This document shows positions 8,511 through 17,766 of a stretch of 64,000 nt of DNA, in pieces. The notes beneath the pieces are model-generated. The model made no database searches. It saw nothing but the letters and a program-made list of their open reading frames with translations, and had not been told where the DNA came from. The position numbers were made by a program, and so were the translations under genes. The stretch covers positions 1,582,501-1,646,500 of the forward strand of contig NZ_CP056030.1 in NCBI RefSeq assembly GCF_013374995.1, given 5' to 3'. This DNA is from Pseudomonas eucalypticola. Lineage in GTDB: Bacteria > Pseudomonadota > Gammaproteobacteria > Pseudomonadales > Pseudomonadaceae. How positions within the stretch are numbered: position 1 is the first letter of the stretch; every line of letters begins with the position of its first letter.

Positions 8511-9275
8511 ATGTCCCGCCCCTCCGAACAACACCCCAGTGACCTGATCCGTGCCGAGGACCTGCAAGGCGTCGACCTGTGGGCCATTCCCAGCTTCGAC
8601 CCCGAAGTGCCGGAGCCAGAGCCCGAGCCGGAACCGGTGGTCGAGGAAATCGAGGAAGTGCCGCTGGAAGAAGTCCAGCCGCTGACCCTCGAAGAGCTGG
8701 AAAGCATCCGCCAGGAAGCCTACAACGAAGGCTTCGCCACCGGCGAGAAAGAAGGGTTCCACAGCACCACCCTGAAAGTGCGCCAGGAGGCCGAAGTGGC
8801 CCTGGCCGCCAAGCTGCAAAGCCTCGAACAGCTGATGGGCCACCTGATGGCGCCCATCGCCGAGCAGGACAGCCAGATCGAGAAGTCGCTGGTCGAGCTG
8901 GTGGGGCATATCACCCGCGAGGTCATCCAGCGCGAACTGCGCATGGATTCCAGCCAGATCGAACGCGTGCTGCGCGAAGCGCTGAAGTTGCTGCCCATGG
9001 GCGCCGGCAACGTGCGGATCTTCATCAACCCCCAGGACTTCGAGCAGGTCAAGGCCTTGCGTGAGCGCCATGAGGAAACCTGGCGCATCCTCGAGGATGA
9101 AGACCTGCAGCCTGGCGGTTGCCGCGTCGAATCCGAGCACAGCCGCATCGACGCCAGCGTCGAAACCCGTATCACCCAGGCCCTGGCGCAGCTGTTCGAC
9201 CAATTGCACGAGCAGGGCCTGCACCCGGCCGAACCGGACCTGAGCGTGGACCTGGACGGCCCCGATGCGTCTTGA
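8511..9275 (+). CDS. fliH: FliH, negative regulator/linker of the export ATPase
   Basis: 254 residues. An acidic, Pro-Glu repeat stretch near residues 27-46 ([16 protein letters not shown]) leads into a long helical coiled region and a C-terminal FliI-binding domain. FliH dimers hold FliI and tie it to FliN on the C ring. The ATG at 8511 has AGGAA upstream. The end overlaps fliI by 11 bases. Confidence 0.94.
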   Translation: MSRPSEQHPSDLIRAEDLQGVDLWAIPSFDPEVPEPEPEPEPVVEEIEEVPLEEVQPLTLEELESIRQEAYNEGFATGEKEGFHSTTLKVRQEAEVALAAKLQSLEQLMGHLMAPIAEQDSQIEKSLVELVGHITREVIQRELRMDSSQIERVLREALKLLPMGAGNVRIFINPQDFEQVKALRERHEETWRILEDEDLQPGGCRVESEHSRIDASVETRITQALAQLFDQLHEQGLHPAEPDLSVDLDGPDAS

Positions 9276-10623
9276 CCGCACCAGTTTCGCCAAGCGCCTG
9301 GGCAGTTATGCCCCGGTCATCAGCCTGCCCAGCCAGCCGGTGCTCGAAGGCCGCCTGCTGCGCATGGTGGGCCTGACCTTGGAGGCCGAGGGGCTGCGCG
9401 CCGCCATGGGCGCGCGCTGCGTGGTCATCAATGACGACGGCCACCACCCGGTGCAGGTCGAGGCCGAGGTCATGGGCTTCTCCGGCAGCAAAGTGTTCCT
9501 GATGCCGGTGGGCAGTGTCGCCGGTATCGCCCCGGGTGCCCGCGTGGTGCCCCTGGCCGATACCGGTCGCCTGCCCATGGGCATGAGCATGCTCGGGCGG
9601 ATTCTTGACGGCGCCGGCCGCGCGCTGGATGGCAAGGGTGGCATGAAGGCCGAGGACTGGGTGCCCATGGACGGCCCTACCATCAACCCCCTCAAGCGCG
9701 ACCCCATCAGCCAGCCGCTGGACGTGGGTATCCGCAGCATCAACGGTTTGTTGACGGTGGGCCGTGGCCAGCGCCTTGGCCTGTTCGCCGGTACCGGCGT
9801 GGGCAAGAGCGTGTTGCTGGGCATGATGACGCGCTTCACCGAAGCCGACATCATCGTCGTCGGCCTGATCGGCGAGCGGGGCCGCGAGGTGAAGGAGTTC
9901 ATCGAACATATTCTCGGCGAAGAGGGCCTCAAGCGTTCCGTGGTGGTGGCGTCGCCCGCCGACGAAGCGCCACTGATGCGCCTGCGTGCCGCGATGTACT
10001 GCACCCGTATCGCCGAATACTTCCGCGACAAGGGCAAGAACGTCCTGTTGCTGATGGATTCGCTGACCCGTTTCGCTCAGGCCCAGCGGGAAATCGCCCT
10101 GGCCATTGGCGAGCCGCCCGCCACCAAGGGTTACCCGCCCTCGGTGTTCGCCAAGCTGCCGAAGCTGGTGGAGCGCGCCGGCAACGCTGAAGCCGGTGGC
10201 GGTTCGATCACCGCGTTCTACACGGTGTTGTCCGAAGGCGACGACCAGCAAGACCCCATTGCCGACTCCGCCCGTGGCGTGCTCGACGGCCATATCGTAC
10301 TGTCGCGCCGGCTGGCGGAGGAGGGGCACTACCCGGCCATCGACATCGAGGCGTCCATCAGCCGGGTGATGCCCAGCGTGGTCAGCCCCCAGCACATGGG
10401 CCAGGCCCAGCACTTCAAGCAACTGTGGTCGCGCTACCAGCAAAGCCGCGACCTGATCAGCGTGGGCGCCTACGTGCCCGGCGGCGACCGCGAGACCGAC
10501 CTGGCGATCAACCTGCACCCCACGCTGGTGCGCTACCTGCGCCAGGGCCTGGACGATAACGAAAGCCTGGCCGCCAGCAGCGAGCGCCTGGCGGCCGTAT
10601 TCAAGCCTGTGGCGCCGAGCTGA
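9265..10623 (+). CDS. fliI: FliI, flagellum-specific export ATPase
   Basis: 452 residues, a cytoplasmic F1-beta-like ATPase that unloads chaperones at the export gate. Walker A GTGVGKS lies at residues 176-182. The catalytic Glu segment [10 protein letters not shown] and Walker [13 protein letters not shown] are intact. The start overlaps the end of fliH with only a weak ribosome site, which suggests translational coupling. Confidence 0.97.
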   Translation: MRLDRTSFAKRLGSYAPVISLPSQPVLEGRLLRMVGLTLEAEGLRAAMGARCVVINDDGHHPVQVEAEVMGFSGSKVFLMPVGSVAGIAPGARVVPLADTGRLPMGMSMLGRILDGAGRALDGKGGMKAEDWVPMDGPTINPLKRDPISQPLDVGIRSINGLLTVGRGQRLGLFAGTGVGKSVLLGMMTRFTEADIIVVGLIGERGREVKEFIEHILGEEGLKRSVVVASPADEAPLMRLRAAMYCTRIAEYFRDKGKNVLLLMDSLTRFAQAQREIALAIGEPPATKGYPPSVFAKLPKLVERAGNAEAGGGSITAFYTVLSEGDDQQDPIADSARGVLDGHIVLSRRLAEEGHYPAIDIEASISRVMPSVVSPQHMGQAQHFKQLWSRYQQSRDLISVGAYVPGGDRETDLAINLHPTLVRYLRQGLDDNESLAASSERLAAVFKPVAPS

Positions 10624-10629
10624 TAGGCC

Positions 10630-11079
10630 ATGGCTAACAGCCGCGCTGCGCGCCTCACGCCCGTTGTCGACATGGCCGAAAAAGCCGAGCGCACGGCTGC
10701 CCAGCGCCTGGGTCATTTTCAGGGCCAGGTGCGCCTGTCGGAAACCAAGCTGGCCGAACTTGACCGCTACCGCGAAGATTACCAGGCGCAATGGCACACC
10801 TATGGCAGCAAAGGCGTGTCCGGGCAGTGGCTGATGAACTACCAGCGCTTTTTGAACCAATTGGAAACTGCCGTTGCCCAACAGAAGCAGAGCCTGGCGT
10901 GGCACCAGAAGAACCTGGACAATGCGCGGGTCACCTGGCAGCAGGCCTATGCCCGTGTGGAAGGCCTGCGCAAACTGGTGCAGCGGTATATCGATGAGGC
11001 CCGGCAACTGGAAGACAAGCGCGAGCAGAAGCTGCTCGATGAATTGTCCCAGCGTTTGCCGCGCCAGAGCAGCTTCTAG
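10630..11079 (+). CDS. fliJ: FliJ, export apparatus stalk protein
   Basis: 149 residues forming an antiparallel coiled coil rich in Gln, Arg and Glu. Its place right after fliI is diagnostic. FliJ works as the central stalk of the FliI hexamer and links it to FlhA. Six bases separate it from fliI. The sequence itself is only loosely conserved. Confidence 0.93.
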   Translation: MANSRAARLTPVVDMAEKAERTAAQRLGHFQGQVRLSETKLAELDRYREDYQAQWHTYGSKGVSGQWLMNYQRFLNQLETAVAQQKQSLAWHQKNLDNARVTWQQAYARVEGLRKLVQRYIDEARQLEDKREQKLLDELSQRLPRQSSF

Positions 11080-11167
11080 CCAACTATTTGTAAAGGCGCA
11101 GGTTGCCGGAGGCCGTGCACGATGCTACACCTTGTACGGAGCTGGCTCATTTAAAGGAATTTCGTCC

Positions 11168-11473
11168 ATGGCCGTAAACGCTGACTACTCCGCTGAAGGG
11201 AAAGAGCTCACTATCAGCATTCAGGGGCGCTTCGACTTCGGCTCCCACCAGGATTTTCGCGACGCCTACGAGCGCGTCAGCCCAAAGCCCAAGGCATACC
11301 GCATCGACCTCAAGCAGACCACCTACCTGGACAGCTCCGCGCTGGGCATGCTGCTGCTGTTGCGTGACCATGCCGGCGGTGACTCCGCCACGGTCCGGCT
11401 GGTGAACAGCAACAGTGACGTGAAGAAAATCCTCGCGATTTCCAATTTCGACAAACTGTTCGAGATTCAATAA
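11168..11473 (+). CDS. hsbA: HsbA-like STAS anti-sigma-factor antagonist
   Basis: 101-residue STAS domain. Ser56 in TYLDSSALGMLL is the position phosphorylated in the P. aeruginosa HsbA protein. HsbA there switches partners between the anti-sigma factor FlgM and a diguanylate cyclase, so it tips cells between swimming and biofilm. I chose ATG 11168 (AAGGAA ten bases upstream); the frame opens earlier inside fliJ with meaningless sequence. In P. aeruginosa this gene lies near flgM; here it is embedded between fliJ and fliK, as I recall it is in P. putida. Its kinase/phosphatase follows two bases later. Confidence 0.88.
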   Translation: MAVNADYSAEGKELTISIQGRFDFGSHQDFRDAYERVSPKPKAYRIDLKQTTYLDSSALGMLLLLRDHAGGDSATVRLVNSNSDVKKILAISNFDKLFEIQ

Positions 11474-11475
11474 AC

Positions 11476-13182
11476 ATGCTGGCGGCCAGTGAACTGCTGA
11501 CCGTACTGATCGCCGATGACAACATGACCGACCGCATGCTGTTGTCCAGCATCGTGCGCCGTCAGGGCCACCGGGTGTTGACGGCCAGCGACGGGCAGGA
11601 GGCCATCGAGGTGTTCCAGGCCCGGCGCCCGCAACTGGTGCTGCTGGATGCCATGATGCCGGTGATCGATGGCTTCGAGGCAGCCCGGCAAATCAAGGAG
11701 CTGGCCGGCGAAGCACTGGTGCCGATCATTTTCCTGACGTCCATGACCGAAGAGCAGGCCCTGGTGCGCTGCCTGGAGGCCGGTGGCGACGATTTCCTGG
11801 CCAAGCCGTACAACCAGGTGATCCTCGCGGCCAAGATCAAGGCCATGGACCGTTTGCGCCGCTTGCAGGCCACGGTGCTCGACCAGCGCGACCAGATCAC
11901 CCGCCACCATGGCTACCTGCTCAATGAGCAGCGCGTGGCCAAGGCGGTGTTCGACCAGGTGGCCCATTCCGGCTGCCTCAGCTCCCCTAACATTCGTTAC
12001 CTGCAGTCGCCGTATGCGCTGTTCAACGGCGACCTGCTGCTGGCCGCCTTTACCCCATCGGGCGGCATGCACCTGTTGCTGGGCGATTTCACCGGCCACG
12101 GCTTGCCGGCCGCGGTGGGGGCGATGCCGCTGGCGGAAGTGTTCTATGGCATGACCGCCAAAGGCTACGGCATGGCGGAGATCCTGCGCGAGATGAACGC
12201 CAAGCTCAAACGCATCCTGCCCGTGGACATGTTCTGCTGCGCCACTTTGCTGTACCTCAACTTTCAACGCCAGGTGGTGGAGGTGTGGAACGGCGGCATG
12301 CCCGACGGCTACCTGCGCCGCATGGCGAGCGACGAGCATATACCGCTGCGGTCGCGCCACTTGCCGTTGGGCGTGCTGTCGCGGGCCAGTTTTCAGGAAA
12401 AGACCGAGGTTTTTTCCATGGTGCCCGGTGACCGGCTGTTCCTGTGCTCGGACGGCGTCATCGACACCGCCGACGGCGATGATGAACTGTTTGGCGTAGA
12501 GCGGCTGCAGCGGGTCTTTGAACTCAACCGCAACCCCGATCTGCTGTTTGAGGACATCCACGCCGCGCTCAAGGCCTTCCGTGGCGAGTCGCGCGACGAC
12601 GTCAGCATGGTCCAGGTGGAGATGGTCGAGCCCGATTCGCTGGAGCAGCCCGCGACCATTTATTCCGACAGCGGTGCATCGAGCCCGCTGAACTGGTCCA
12701 TGAGCCTGGAATTACGCGCTGATACCCTCAAGCGCTTCAACCCCTTGCCCTACCTGCTGCAACTGCTGCAGGAAATTCACGGCCTGCGGGCCCAGAGCGG
12801 AGCGCTCTACAGTGTCCTGTCCGAGTTGTACTCCAATGCCCTGGAGCACGGGGTGCTGGGGCTGGACTCCAGCCTCAAGCGCAATGCCGAAGGATTTGCG
12901 CAATACTATGACCAGCGCAATACTCGTCTGAACCAGCTGAAGGACGGTTATGTGCGCATGCACTTCCTGGTGCAGCCAGAAGGCACGGGCGGGCGCCTGA
13001 CCATTGACGTGGAAGACAGCGGTCACGGTTTCGATGCGCGCCAGGTCATTGCCCGTGAGGCAGAGGAGACAGGGCTTTCCGGCCGGGGCCTCAAGCTGAT
13101 CAGGCAACTGAGCCGCAGCGCGCAGTGGTCCGAGGACGGTCGCAGTGCCTGCGTGGAATTTACCTGGGAGGCTCTGGCATAA
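11476..13182 (+). CDS. hsbR: HsbR-like response regulator with PP2C phosphatase and anti-sigma kinase domains
   Basis: 568 residues in three parts. The receiver domain has Asp58 in LVLLDAMMPVIDG. A PP2C/SpoIIE phosphatase follows (about 165-395) with metal-site Asp in LLLGDFTGHG, CSDGVIDTADG and SRDDVSMV. The C-terminal HATPase kinase has its N box in LSELYSNALEHG and its G boxes in DVEDSGHGFD and LSGRGLKLI. It phosphorylates or dephosphorylates HsbA according to phosphate arriving from HptB. The gene order antagonist, regulator, Hpt matches the P. aeruginosa PA3347-PA3345 set. Confidence 0.92.
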   Translation: MLAASELLTVLIADDNMTDRMLLSSIVRRQGHRVLTASDGQEAIEVFQARRPQLVLLDAMMPVIDGFEAARQIKELAGEALVPIIFLTSMTEEQALVRCLEAGGDDFLAKPYNQVILAAKIKAMDRLRRLQATVLDQRDQITRHHGYLLNEQRVAKAVFDQVAHSGCLSSPNIRYLQSPYALFNGDLLLAAFTPSGGMHLLLGDFTGHGLPAAVGAMPLAEVFYGMTAKGYGMAEILREMNAKLKRILPVDMFCCATLLYLNFQRQVVEVWNGGMPDGYLRRMASDEHIPLRSRHLPLGVLSRASFQEKTEVFSMVPGDRLFLCSDGVIDTADGDDELFGVERLQRVFELNRNPDLLFEDIHAALKAFRGESRDDVSMVQVEMVEPDSLEQPATIYSDSGASSPLNWSMSLELRADTLKRFNPLPYLLQLLQEIHGLRAQSGALYSVLSELYSNALEHGVLGLDSSLKRNAEGFAQYYDQRNTRLNQLKDGYVRMHFLVQPEGTGGRLTIDVEDSGHGFDARQVIAREAEETGLSGRGLKLIRQLSRSAQWSEDGRSACVEFTWEALA

Positions 13183-13208
13183 TTCAGGCTTGATCAAGGA
13201 GCGAACAA

Positions 13209-13553
13209 GTGTCCAACCAGCATCTCGACTACGACGTGCTCAGCGCGTTGCAGGAAGTCATGGAAGAAGAGTATCCCCTGTTGCTGGATACCTTCCTGAC
13301 CGACTCGGAAATACGCCTGAACGAACTGCACAAGGCTACCGACCCGCAGCAACTGGGCCAGGCGGCCCATAGCTTCAAGGGCAGCAGCAGCAACATGGGC
13401 GCCACGCAGTTGGCGGACTTGTGCCGCCAGCTGGAGGAGCGCGTCAAGCATCCGCCGCTCAGCGGCATCGAAGACCTGGTCAACCGCATCGACCACGAAT
13501 TCGCCGAAGTGCGGCGCCTCTATCGCGACGAGCGTCAGCGTTTTCCCTGCTGA
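13209..13553 (+). CDS. hptB: HptB-like histidine phosphotransfer protein
   Basis: 114-residue Hpt four-helix protein. His54 in AAHSFKGSSSNMGA is the phospho-acceptor. It relays phosphate from hybrid sensor kinases to HsbR. The start is GTG at 13209, set by AAGGAG eight bases before it; no ATG is available in the same place. It ends the hsbA-hsbR-hptB unit, which is followed by a REP-type repeat and a new sigma54 promoter. Confidence 0.9.
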   Translation: MSNQHLDYDVLSALQEVMEEEYPLLLDTFLTDSEIRLNELHKATDPQQLGQAAHSFKGSSSNMGATQLADLCRQLEERVKHPPLSGIEDLVNRIDHEFAEVRRLYRDERQRFPC

Positions 13554-13614
13554 GGCCGGTTTGTGTGGGCGGCGTCTGAGGTGCGGGCTGTGCCTGATGC
13601 TGCGCGGCGATCAT

Positions 13615-13637
13615 GACGCGGCCAGGTCCGCTGCTAC
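13615..13637. repeat. REP-type repeat copy 1 (hptB-fliK gap)
   Basis: A 23-base stretch beginning GACGCGGCCAGG and ending TCCGCTGCTAC is identical to one at 39772-39794. Read on the minus strand (GTAGCAGCGGACC...) it is like the short palindromic extragenic repeats common in putida/fluorescens genomes. It lies 37 bases upstream of the fliK promoter. Confidence 0.75.
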
Positions 13638-13673
13638 GGGCGTCGCTGTTGTATGTCCGCGTTCTTACAAAGC

Positions 13674-13688
13674 TGGCCCGACTCTTGC
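13674..13688 (+). promoter_or_regulatory. Sigma54 promoter of fliK
   Basis: TGGCCC-GACTC-TTGC has GG and GC exactly 12 bases apart and lies 51 bases before the chosen fliK start. fliK is a FleR-class gene in P. aeruginosa, so FleR is the likely activator. Confidence 0.85.
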
Positions 13689-13739
13689 TGTAGCCATTGC
13701 ACCTGTACCCCCCGATTTCAGTGCAGCGGAGACCTGTCA

Positions 13740-15176
13740 ATGTCAGTCGCGTCAAACCCTCTCTTGCAGATCACCAGCACGGCTAGCACGCTGGCCAACC
13801 TGAGCAAGGCCGCCGAGCCCGCCAAGGACACGTCCGCGGACTTTGCCAAGGTCTACGCCAAGCAGTCCCAAGCCAGCACCGCCAAAGCCACGGGGGCAGA
13901 CCGCCAGCAGCAGGATCAGGTGGCTACGGCCGGCAAAAACACCGCCGCCAGCGACAAGGACAATGCCGCCAGCAAGCCGGCTGTTGCCGATAGCGGCAAG
14001 AACTTGCCTGCTCACAAGCCAGCCCAGGCTGACAAGGGCGCCAAGGCGGACGCGTCGGGCAAGGCCGGGCAGGGCACCAAGGCCGACAAGGGGGATAAGG
14101 CGGACAAGGCCAAGGCTGGCGATCAGGACGACGCTGCCACCCCTACCGACACTGCCAGTACCGCCACCACGGCACAGGCGCCCGCCGCGCCGGTCCCTGA
14201 CCCGACCCTGGCCGTGGCGCCCGTCGCCGACCCGTCGCTGACCCAGGCCCAGCAACCGGTCGCTACCCCTGACCCCGCACAGGCTGCGGCGCTGGCGCAG
14301 GTTCAGCCCCCTGTGCAGGGCAGCGACGCCAGCACCTCGGACGCCGATGCTTTCGACCCGTCCAAGGACGACCCGCTCGCCAACATGCCGACTTTGCGCC
14401 TGGCCCTGGAACAGAACGCCAAGGCCCAGGGCACGACGTCGGCCCATGCGCAGACGACCGACAAGAACGCCCCGCAAGACGCCGTCAACGCCGATGCCGA
14501 CCAGAGCTTCGCCGCGGGGTTGGCTGGCATGGTGGTGCAGCAGAAATCGGCGGGTGAAAGCCAGCTCAGCGACAAGGCTTTCGACAGCCAGATCGATGAT
14601 GGCCTCAAGGACATCAAGGGGGCGTCGGCCGACACCCGCATGGACAACTTCGCCAATCGCCTGGCGGCCATGACCGACACCAGTGCTACCACCGCCAAGA
14701 CCGCCACCGCCACCCCGGTGCAGGCGCCCACCACCCAGCTGGCGATGAACCAGGGCGGCTGGACCGAAGGCGTGGTCAACCGCGTCATGTACCTGTCCAG
14801 CCAGAACCTCAAGTCCGCCGACATTCAGCTGACGCCTGCGGAACTGGGCCGACTGAACATCCGCGTGGACATGACCCCCGACCAGCAGACCGTGACCTTC
14901 ACCAGCGCCCATGTGCATGTGCGCGAAGCGCTGGAAAGCCAGCAGGGCCGCCTCAAGGACATGTTCGCCGAACAGGGCATGGGCCAGCTGGACGTCAACG
15001 TCTCCGACCAGTCGCGCCAGTCGTCCCAGGACCAGGCCCAGCAGAGCCAGCGCAGTGCCCGCGGCACGGGCGGGGCTGACAACCTGGACGGCGTCGACGC
15101 CGTCTCCCCGCTCGCTTCGCAGCCCACCGTGCAGCAGGTTGTGGTCGGCACCAGCGCCATCGACTACTACGCCTGA
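13740..15176 (+). CDS. fliK: FliK, hook-length control protein
   Basis: 478 residues. The first two thirds are low-complexity Ala/Asp/Lys/Gln/Pro sequence that acts as the molecular ruler. The C-terminal hook-control domain (about 335-430, LTPAELGRLNIRVDMTPDQQ) triggers the FlhB export switch. A Gln/Ser-rich tail follows. The start MSVASNPLLQ has GGAG eight bases before it. The frame is open to an ATG at 13653, but that start would precede the -12 box of the sigma54 promoter and is rejected. Confidence 0.93.
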   Translation: MSVASNPLLQITSTASTLANLSKAAEPAKDTSADFAKVYAKQSQASTAKATGADRQQQDQVATAGKNTAASDKDNAASKPAVADSGKNLPAHKPAQADKGAKADASGKAGQGTKADKGDKADKAKAGDQDDAATPTDTASTATTAQAPAAPVPDPTLAVAPVADPSLTQAQQPVATPDPAQAAALAQVQPPVQGSDASTSDADAFDPSKDDPLANMPTLRLALEQNAKAQGTTSAHAQTTDKNAPQDAVNADADQSFAAGLAGMVVQQKSAGESQLSDKAFDSQIDDGLKDIKGASADTRMDNFANRLAAMTDTSATTAKTATATPVQAPTTQLAMNQGGWTEGVVNRVMYLSSQNLKSADIQLTPAELGRLNIRVDMTPDQQTVTFTSAHVHVREALESQQGRLKDMFAEQGMGQLDVNVSDQSRQSSQDQAQQSQRSARGTGGADNLDGVDAVSPLASQPTVQQVVVGTSAIDYYA

Positions 15177-15180
15177 ATCA

Positions 15181-15209
15181 CCGGTTCCCAGGCTCGCCTG
15201 GGAATCCGG
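15181..15209 (+). terminator. Hairpin after fliK
   Basis: CCGG-TTCCCAGG and CCTGGGAA-TCCGG form a long stem with a four-base loop four bases past the fliK stop. There is no T-run after it, so termination may be partial. Confidence 0.5.
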
Positions 15210-15237
15210 CCCCCTCGGAACCCCCTCCCTCGCAATC

Positions 15238-15252
15238 TGGCATAACACTTGC
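15238..15252 (+). promoter_or_regulatory. Sigma54 promoter of the fliL operon
   Basis: TGGCAT-AACAC-TTGC has GG (15239-15240) and GC (15251-15252) 12 bases apart. It is 51 bases before fliL and would drive fliLMNOPQR-flhB. FleQ is the reported activator in P. aeruginosa. Confidence 0.9.
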
Positions 15253-15303
15253 TCAACCCTGTGCAGGCAAGTGTTAACCCCCGATTAGTGACGGATTATT
15301 GGC

Positions 15304-15801
15304 ATGGCAAAGACCGAAGCAGAGAAAGAACCCGCAGGCAAAGGCAAACTCAAGATGATTCTGCTGTTTGTCATTGTGCTGCTGGTAGTGGTGGGGGCGT
15401 CGGTGGGGGCTACCTGGTTCTTCCTGCACAAGGGTGCCGAGGCCAAGCCGGCCGAAGCGCCCGCTGCCGCGGCAGGCAAGCAGCCGGCGATCTACGAGGC
15501 ACTGACGCCGGCTTTCGTGGTCAACTTCAAACAGGACGGCCGCGACCGCTACATGCAGGTCAGCCTGACCATGCAGGGCCGCGACAAGGCTGACCTGGAC
15601 GCCCTGATGGTGCACATGCCGGTGATCCGCAACAACCTGGTGATGATGTTCTCCGGTGAGAACTTCGCCACCCTGGCCACCCCGGTAGGCGTGGAAATGC
15701 TGCGTCAGAAGGCCACCGCCGCGGTCCAGGCCGTGGCGCAGAAAGAAGTCGGCAAGCCGGTCATCGACCAGCTGCTTTTCACTAACTTCGTATTGCAGTA
15801 G
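15304..15801 (+). CDS. fliL: FliL, stator-supporting basal body protein
   Basis: 165 residues. A Lys-rich cytosolic start (MAKTEAEKEPAGKGK) is followed by one membrane helix (about 16-39, MILLFVIVLLVVVGASVGAT), an Ala/Pro linker and a periplasmic stomatin-like domain ending in QLLFTNFVLQ. FliL surrounds stator units and helps them hold torque. It is the first gene of its operon. Confidence 0.95.
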   Translation: MAKTEAEKEPAGKGKLKMILLFVIVLLVVVGASVGATWFFLHKGAEAKPAEAPAAAAGKQPAIYEALTPAFVVNFKQDGRDRYMQVSLTMQGRDKADLDALMVHMPVIRNNLVMMFSGENFATLATPVGVEMLRQKATAAVQAVAQKEVGKPVIDQLLFTNFVLQ

Positions 15802-15810
15802 GAACACGAC

Positions 15811-16779
15811 ATGGCCGTGCAAGACCTGCTGTCCCAGGATGAGATCGACGCGCTGCTGCACGGCGTCGATGATGGGCTGGTGCAGACCGAAAGCCTCGGG
15901 GAGCCGGGCAGCGTCAAGAGTTATGACCTGACCAGCCAGGACCGCATCGTGCGCGGGCGCATGCCCACCCTGGAGATGATCAACGAGCGGTTCGCCCGTT
16001 ACACCCGCATCAGCATGTTCAACCTGCTGCGCCGCTCCGCGGACGTGGCGGTGGGTGGCGTGCAGGTGATGAAGTTCGGCGAGTACGTGCATTCGCTGTA
16101 CGTGCCCACCAGCCTCAACCTGGTGAAGATCAAGCCATTGCGCGGCACCGGGCTGTTCATTCTCGACGCCAAGCTGGTGTTCAAGCTGGTGGACAACTTC
16201 TTCGGGGGCGACGGCCGCCACGCCAAGATCGAAGGGCGCGAATTCACCCCCACCGAGCTGCGCGTGGTGCGCATGGTGCTGGACCAGGCCTTCATCGACC
16301 TGAAGGAAGCCTGGCAGGCCATCATGGAAGTCAACTTCGAGTACATCAACTCCGAAGTGAACCCGGCCATGGCCAATATCGTCGGCCCGAGCGAGGCCGT
16401 GGTGGTCTCCACTTTCCACATCGAACTCGATGGTGGCGGCGGCGACCTGCACGTGACCATGCCGTATTCGATGATAGAGCCGGTGCGCGAAATGCTCGAC
16501 GCCGGTTTCCAGTCCGACCTGGACGACCAGGACGAGCGCTGGAGCAAGGCGCTGCGCGAGGACGTGCTGGACGTGAGCGTGCCCATTGGCGCCACCGTGG
16601 CCCGTCGCCAATTGCGCCTGCGCGACATCCTGCACATGCAACCGGGGGATGTTATCCCGGTGGAATTGCCCGACGAACTGGTACTGCGCGCCAATGGCGT
16701 GCCGTCTTTCAAGGCCAAGCTCGGTTCCCACAAGGGCAACCTGGCGCTGCAAGTGATCGAGCCCATCGAGCGCCGCTGA
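15811..16779 (+). CDS. fliM: FliM, rotor switch protein with CheY-binding peptide
   Basis: 322 residues. The N-terminal CheY-P binding peptide LSQDEIDALLHG (residues 7-18) is intact. A CheC-like middle domain binds FliG and a C-terminal domain pairs with FliN. TAGGAA at the fliL stop serves as the ribosome site, nine bases upstream. It sets rotation direction on binding CheY-P. Confidence 0.97.
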   Translation: MAVQDLLSQDEIDALLHGVDDGLVQTESLGEPGSVKSYDLTSQDRIVRGRMPTLEMINERFARYTRISMFNLLRRSADVAVGGVQVMKFGEYVHSLYVPTSLNLVKIKPLRGTGLFILDAKLVFKLVDNFFGGDGRHAKIEGREFTPTELRVVRMVLDQAFIDLKEAWQAIMEVNFEYINSEVNPAMANIVGPSEAVVVSTFHIELDGGGGDLHVTMPYSMIEPVREMLDAGFQSDLDDQDERWSKALREDVLDVSVPIGATVARRQLRLRDILHMQPGDVIPVELPDELVLRANGVPSFKAKLGSHKGNLALQVIEPIERR

Positions 16780-16832
16780 AGCGCCGTCGATAAGGCCCTA
16801 ACCCTGAATTTATTGCCCGCCGAGGACATCTG

Positions 16833-17300
16833 ATGGCTGACGAACACGAAATGACTTCCGCGGAAGACCAGGCCCTGGCCGATGAATGGGCCGCGGCCCT
16901 GGGTGAGTCCGGCGACGCCGGGCAGAGCGACATTGATGCACTGCTGGCCGCCGATGCCGGCCACTCGGCCTCCGGCTCGCGCCTGCCGATGGAAGAATTC
17001 GGCAGCTCGCCGAAGCACAACGGCCCGGTGAACCTGGAAGGCCCGAACCTGGACGTGATCCTGGATATCCCGGTGACCATCTCCATGGAAGTGGGCGCCA
17101 CCGACATCAACATCCGCAACCTGCTGCAGCTCAACCAGGGCTCGGTGATCGAACTCGACCGCCTGGCCGGCGAGCCGCTGGACGTGCTGGTCAACGGCAC
17201 CTTGATCGCCCACGGCGAAGTGGTGGTGGTCAACGAAAAGTTCGGCATCCGCCTGACCGACGTGATCAGCCCCAGCGAACGCATCAAGAAGCTGCGCTGA
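16833..17300 (+). CDS. fliN: FliN, C-ring switch protein
   Basis: 155 residues. An acidic N-terminal region contains SDIDALL near residue 32, similar to the FliM CheY-docking peptide. The SpoA domain follows (VTISMEVGATDINIRNLLQL, then GEVVVVNEKFGIRLTDVIS). FliN forms the bottom of the C ring and docks FliH. GAGGA lies seven bases before the ATG. fliO begins one base after its stop. Confidence 0.96.
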   Translation: MADEHEMTSAEDQALADEWAAALGESGDAGQSDIDALLAADAGHSASGSRLPMEEFGSSPKHNGPVNLEGPNLDVILDIPVTISMEVGATDINIRNLLQLNQGSVIELDRLAGEPLDVLVNGTLIAHGEVVVVNEKFGIRLTDVISPSERIKKLR

Positions 17301-17301
17301 C

Positions 17302-17766
17302 ATGGGCCGCCTGCTGACGCTGCTGCTGGCTTTGCCATTGCCGGCCTTCGCGGCGCAGACCCTGGCCCCGGCCACCACCGACCCTGCCCCCGCGCCGGTG
17401 GCGGTGGGCTCGGCGCTGGGCGGCGGCATGGCTGCGCAACTGACCCAGCTGATGCTGGGCCTGCTGCTGGTGATCGGGGTGATCTTCGCCCTGGCCTGGG
17501 TGCTGCGCCGCGTGCAACAGGCCACGCCCCATGGCGGGCAGGTGATCGAGCTGCTAGGCTCCCGGGCCTTGGGCCCGCGGGACCGCCTGGTGCTGGTACA
17601 GGTGGGCTCGGAGCAGATCCTGCTGGGTCTGAGCCCAGGCCGCATCGCGCCGCTGCACGTGCTGCAGCATCCCATCGAAAAGCCGGCCAAGGCCACCGCG
17701 GCCACCCCGGAATTCGCCCAGCGCCTGATGGAGCTGTTGGGCAAGGATCATAAGGATAAGCACTGA
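17302..17766 (+). CDS. fliO: FliO, export gate assembly protein
   Basis: 154 residues. A signal-like hydrophobic start ([18 protein letters not shown]) is followed by a second membrane helix ([19 protein letters not shown], about 51-69) and a small cytosolic domain. FliO helps FliP form its ring but is not part of the final gate. It shares one base with fliP. Confidence 0.92.
   Translation: MGRLLTLLLALPLPAFAAQTLAPATTDPAPAPVAVGSALGGGMAAQLTQLMLGLLLVIGVIFALAWVLRRVQQATPHGGQVIELLGSRALGPRDRLVLVQVGSEQILLGLSPGRIAPLHVLQHPIEKPAKATAATPEFAQRLMELLGKDHKDKH

Noticed and set aside
9172..11007. Minus-strand open frame of 611 codons opposite fliI and fliJ
   Set aside because: Shadow of intact fliI/fliJ; it is rich in His, Gln and Gly with no domain.
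13653..13739. Upstream in-frame start of fliK at 13653
   Set aside because: It precedes the -12 box of the sigma54 promoter, so a message from that promoter could not encode it; the ATG at 13740 has GGAG and the expected FliK start.
16780..16832. GTCGATAA before fliN as a sigma28 -10 box
   Set aside because: No matching -35 at 15 bases, and fliN sits inside the FleQ-type fliL operon.
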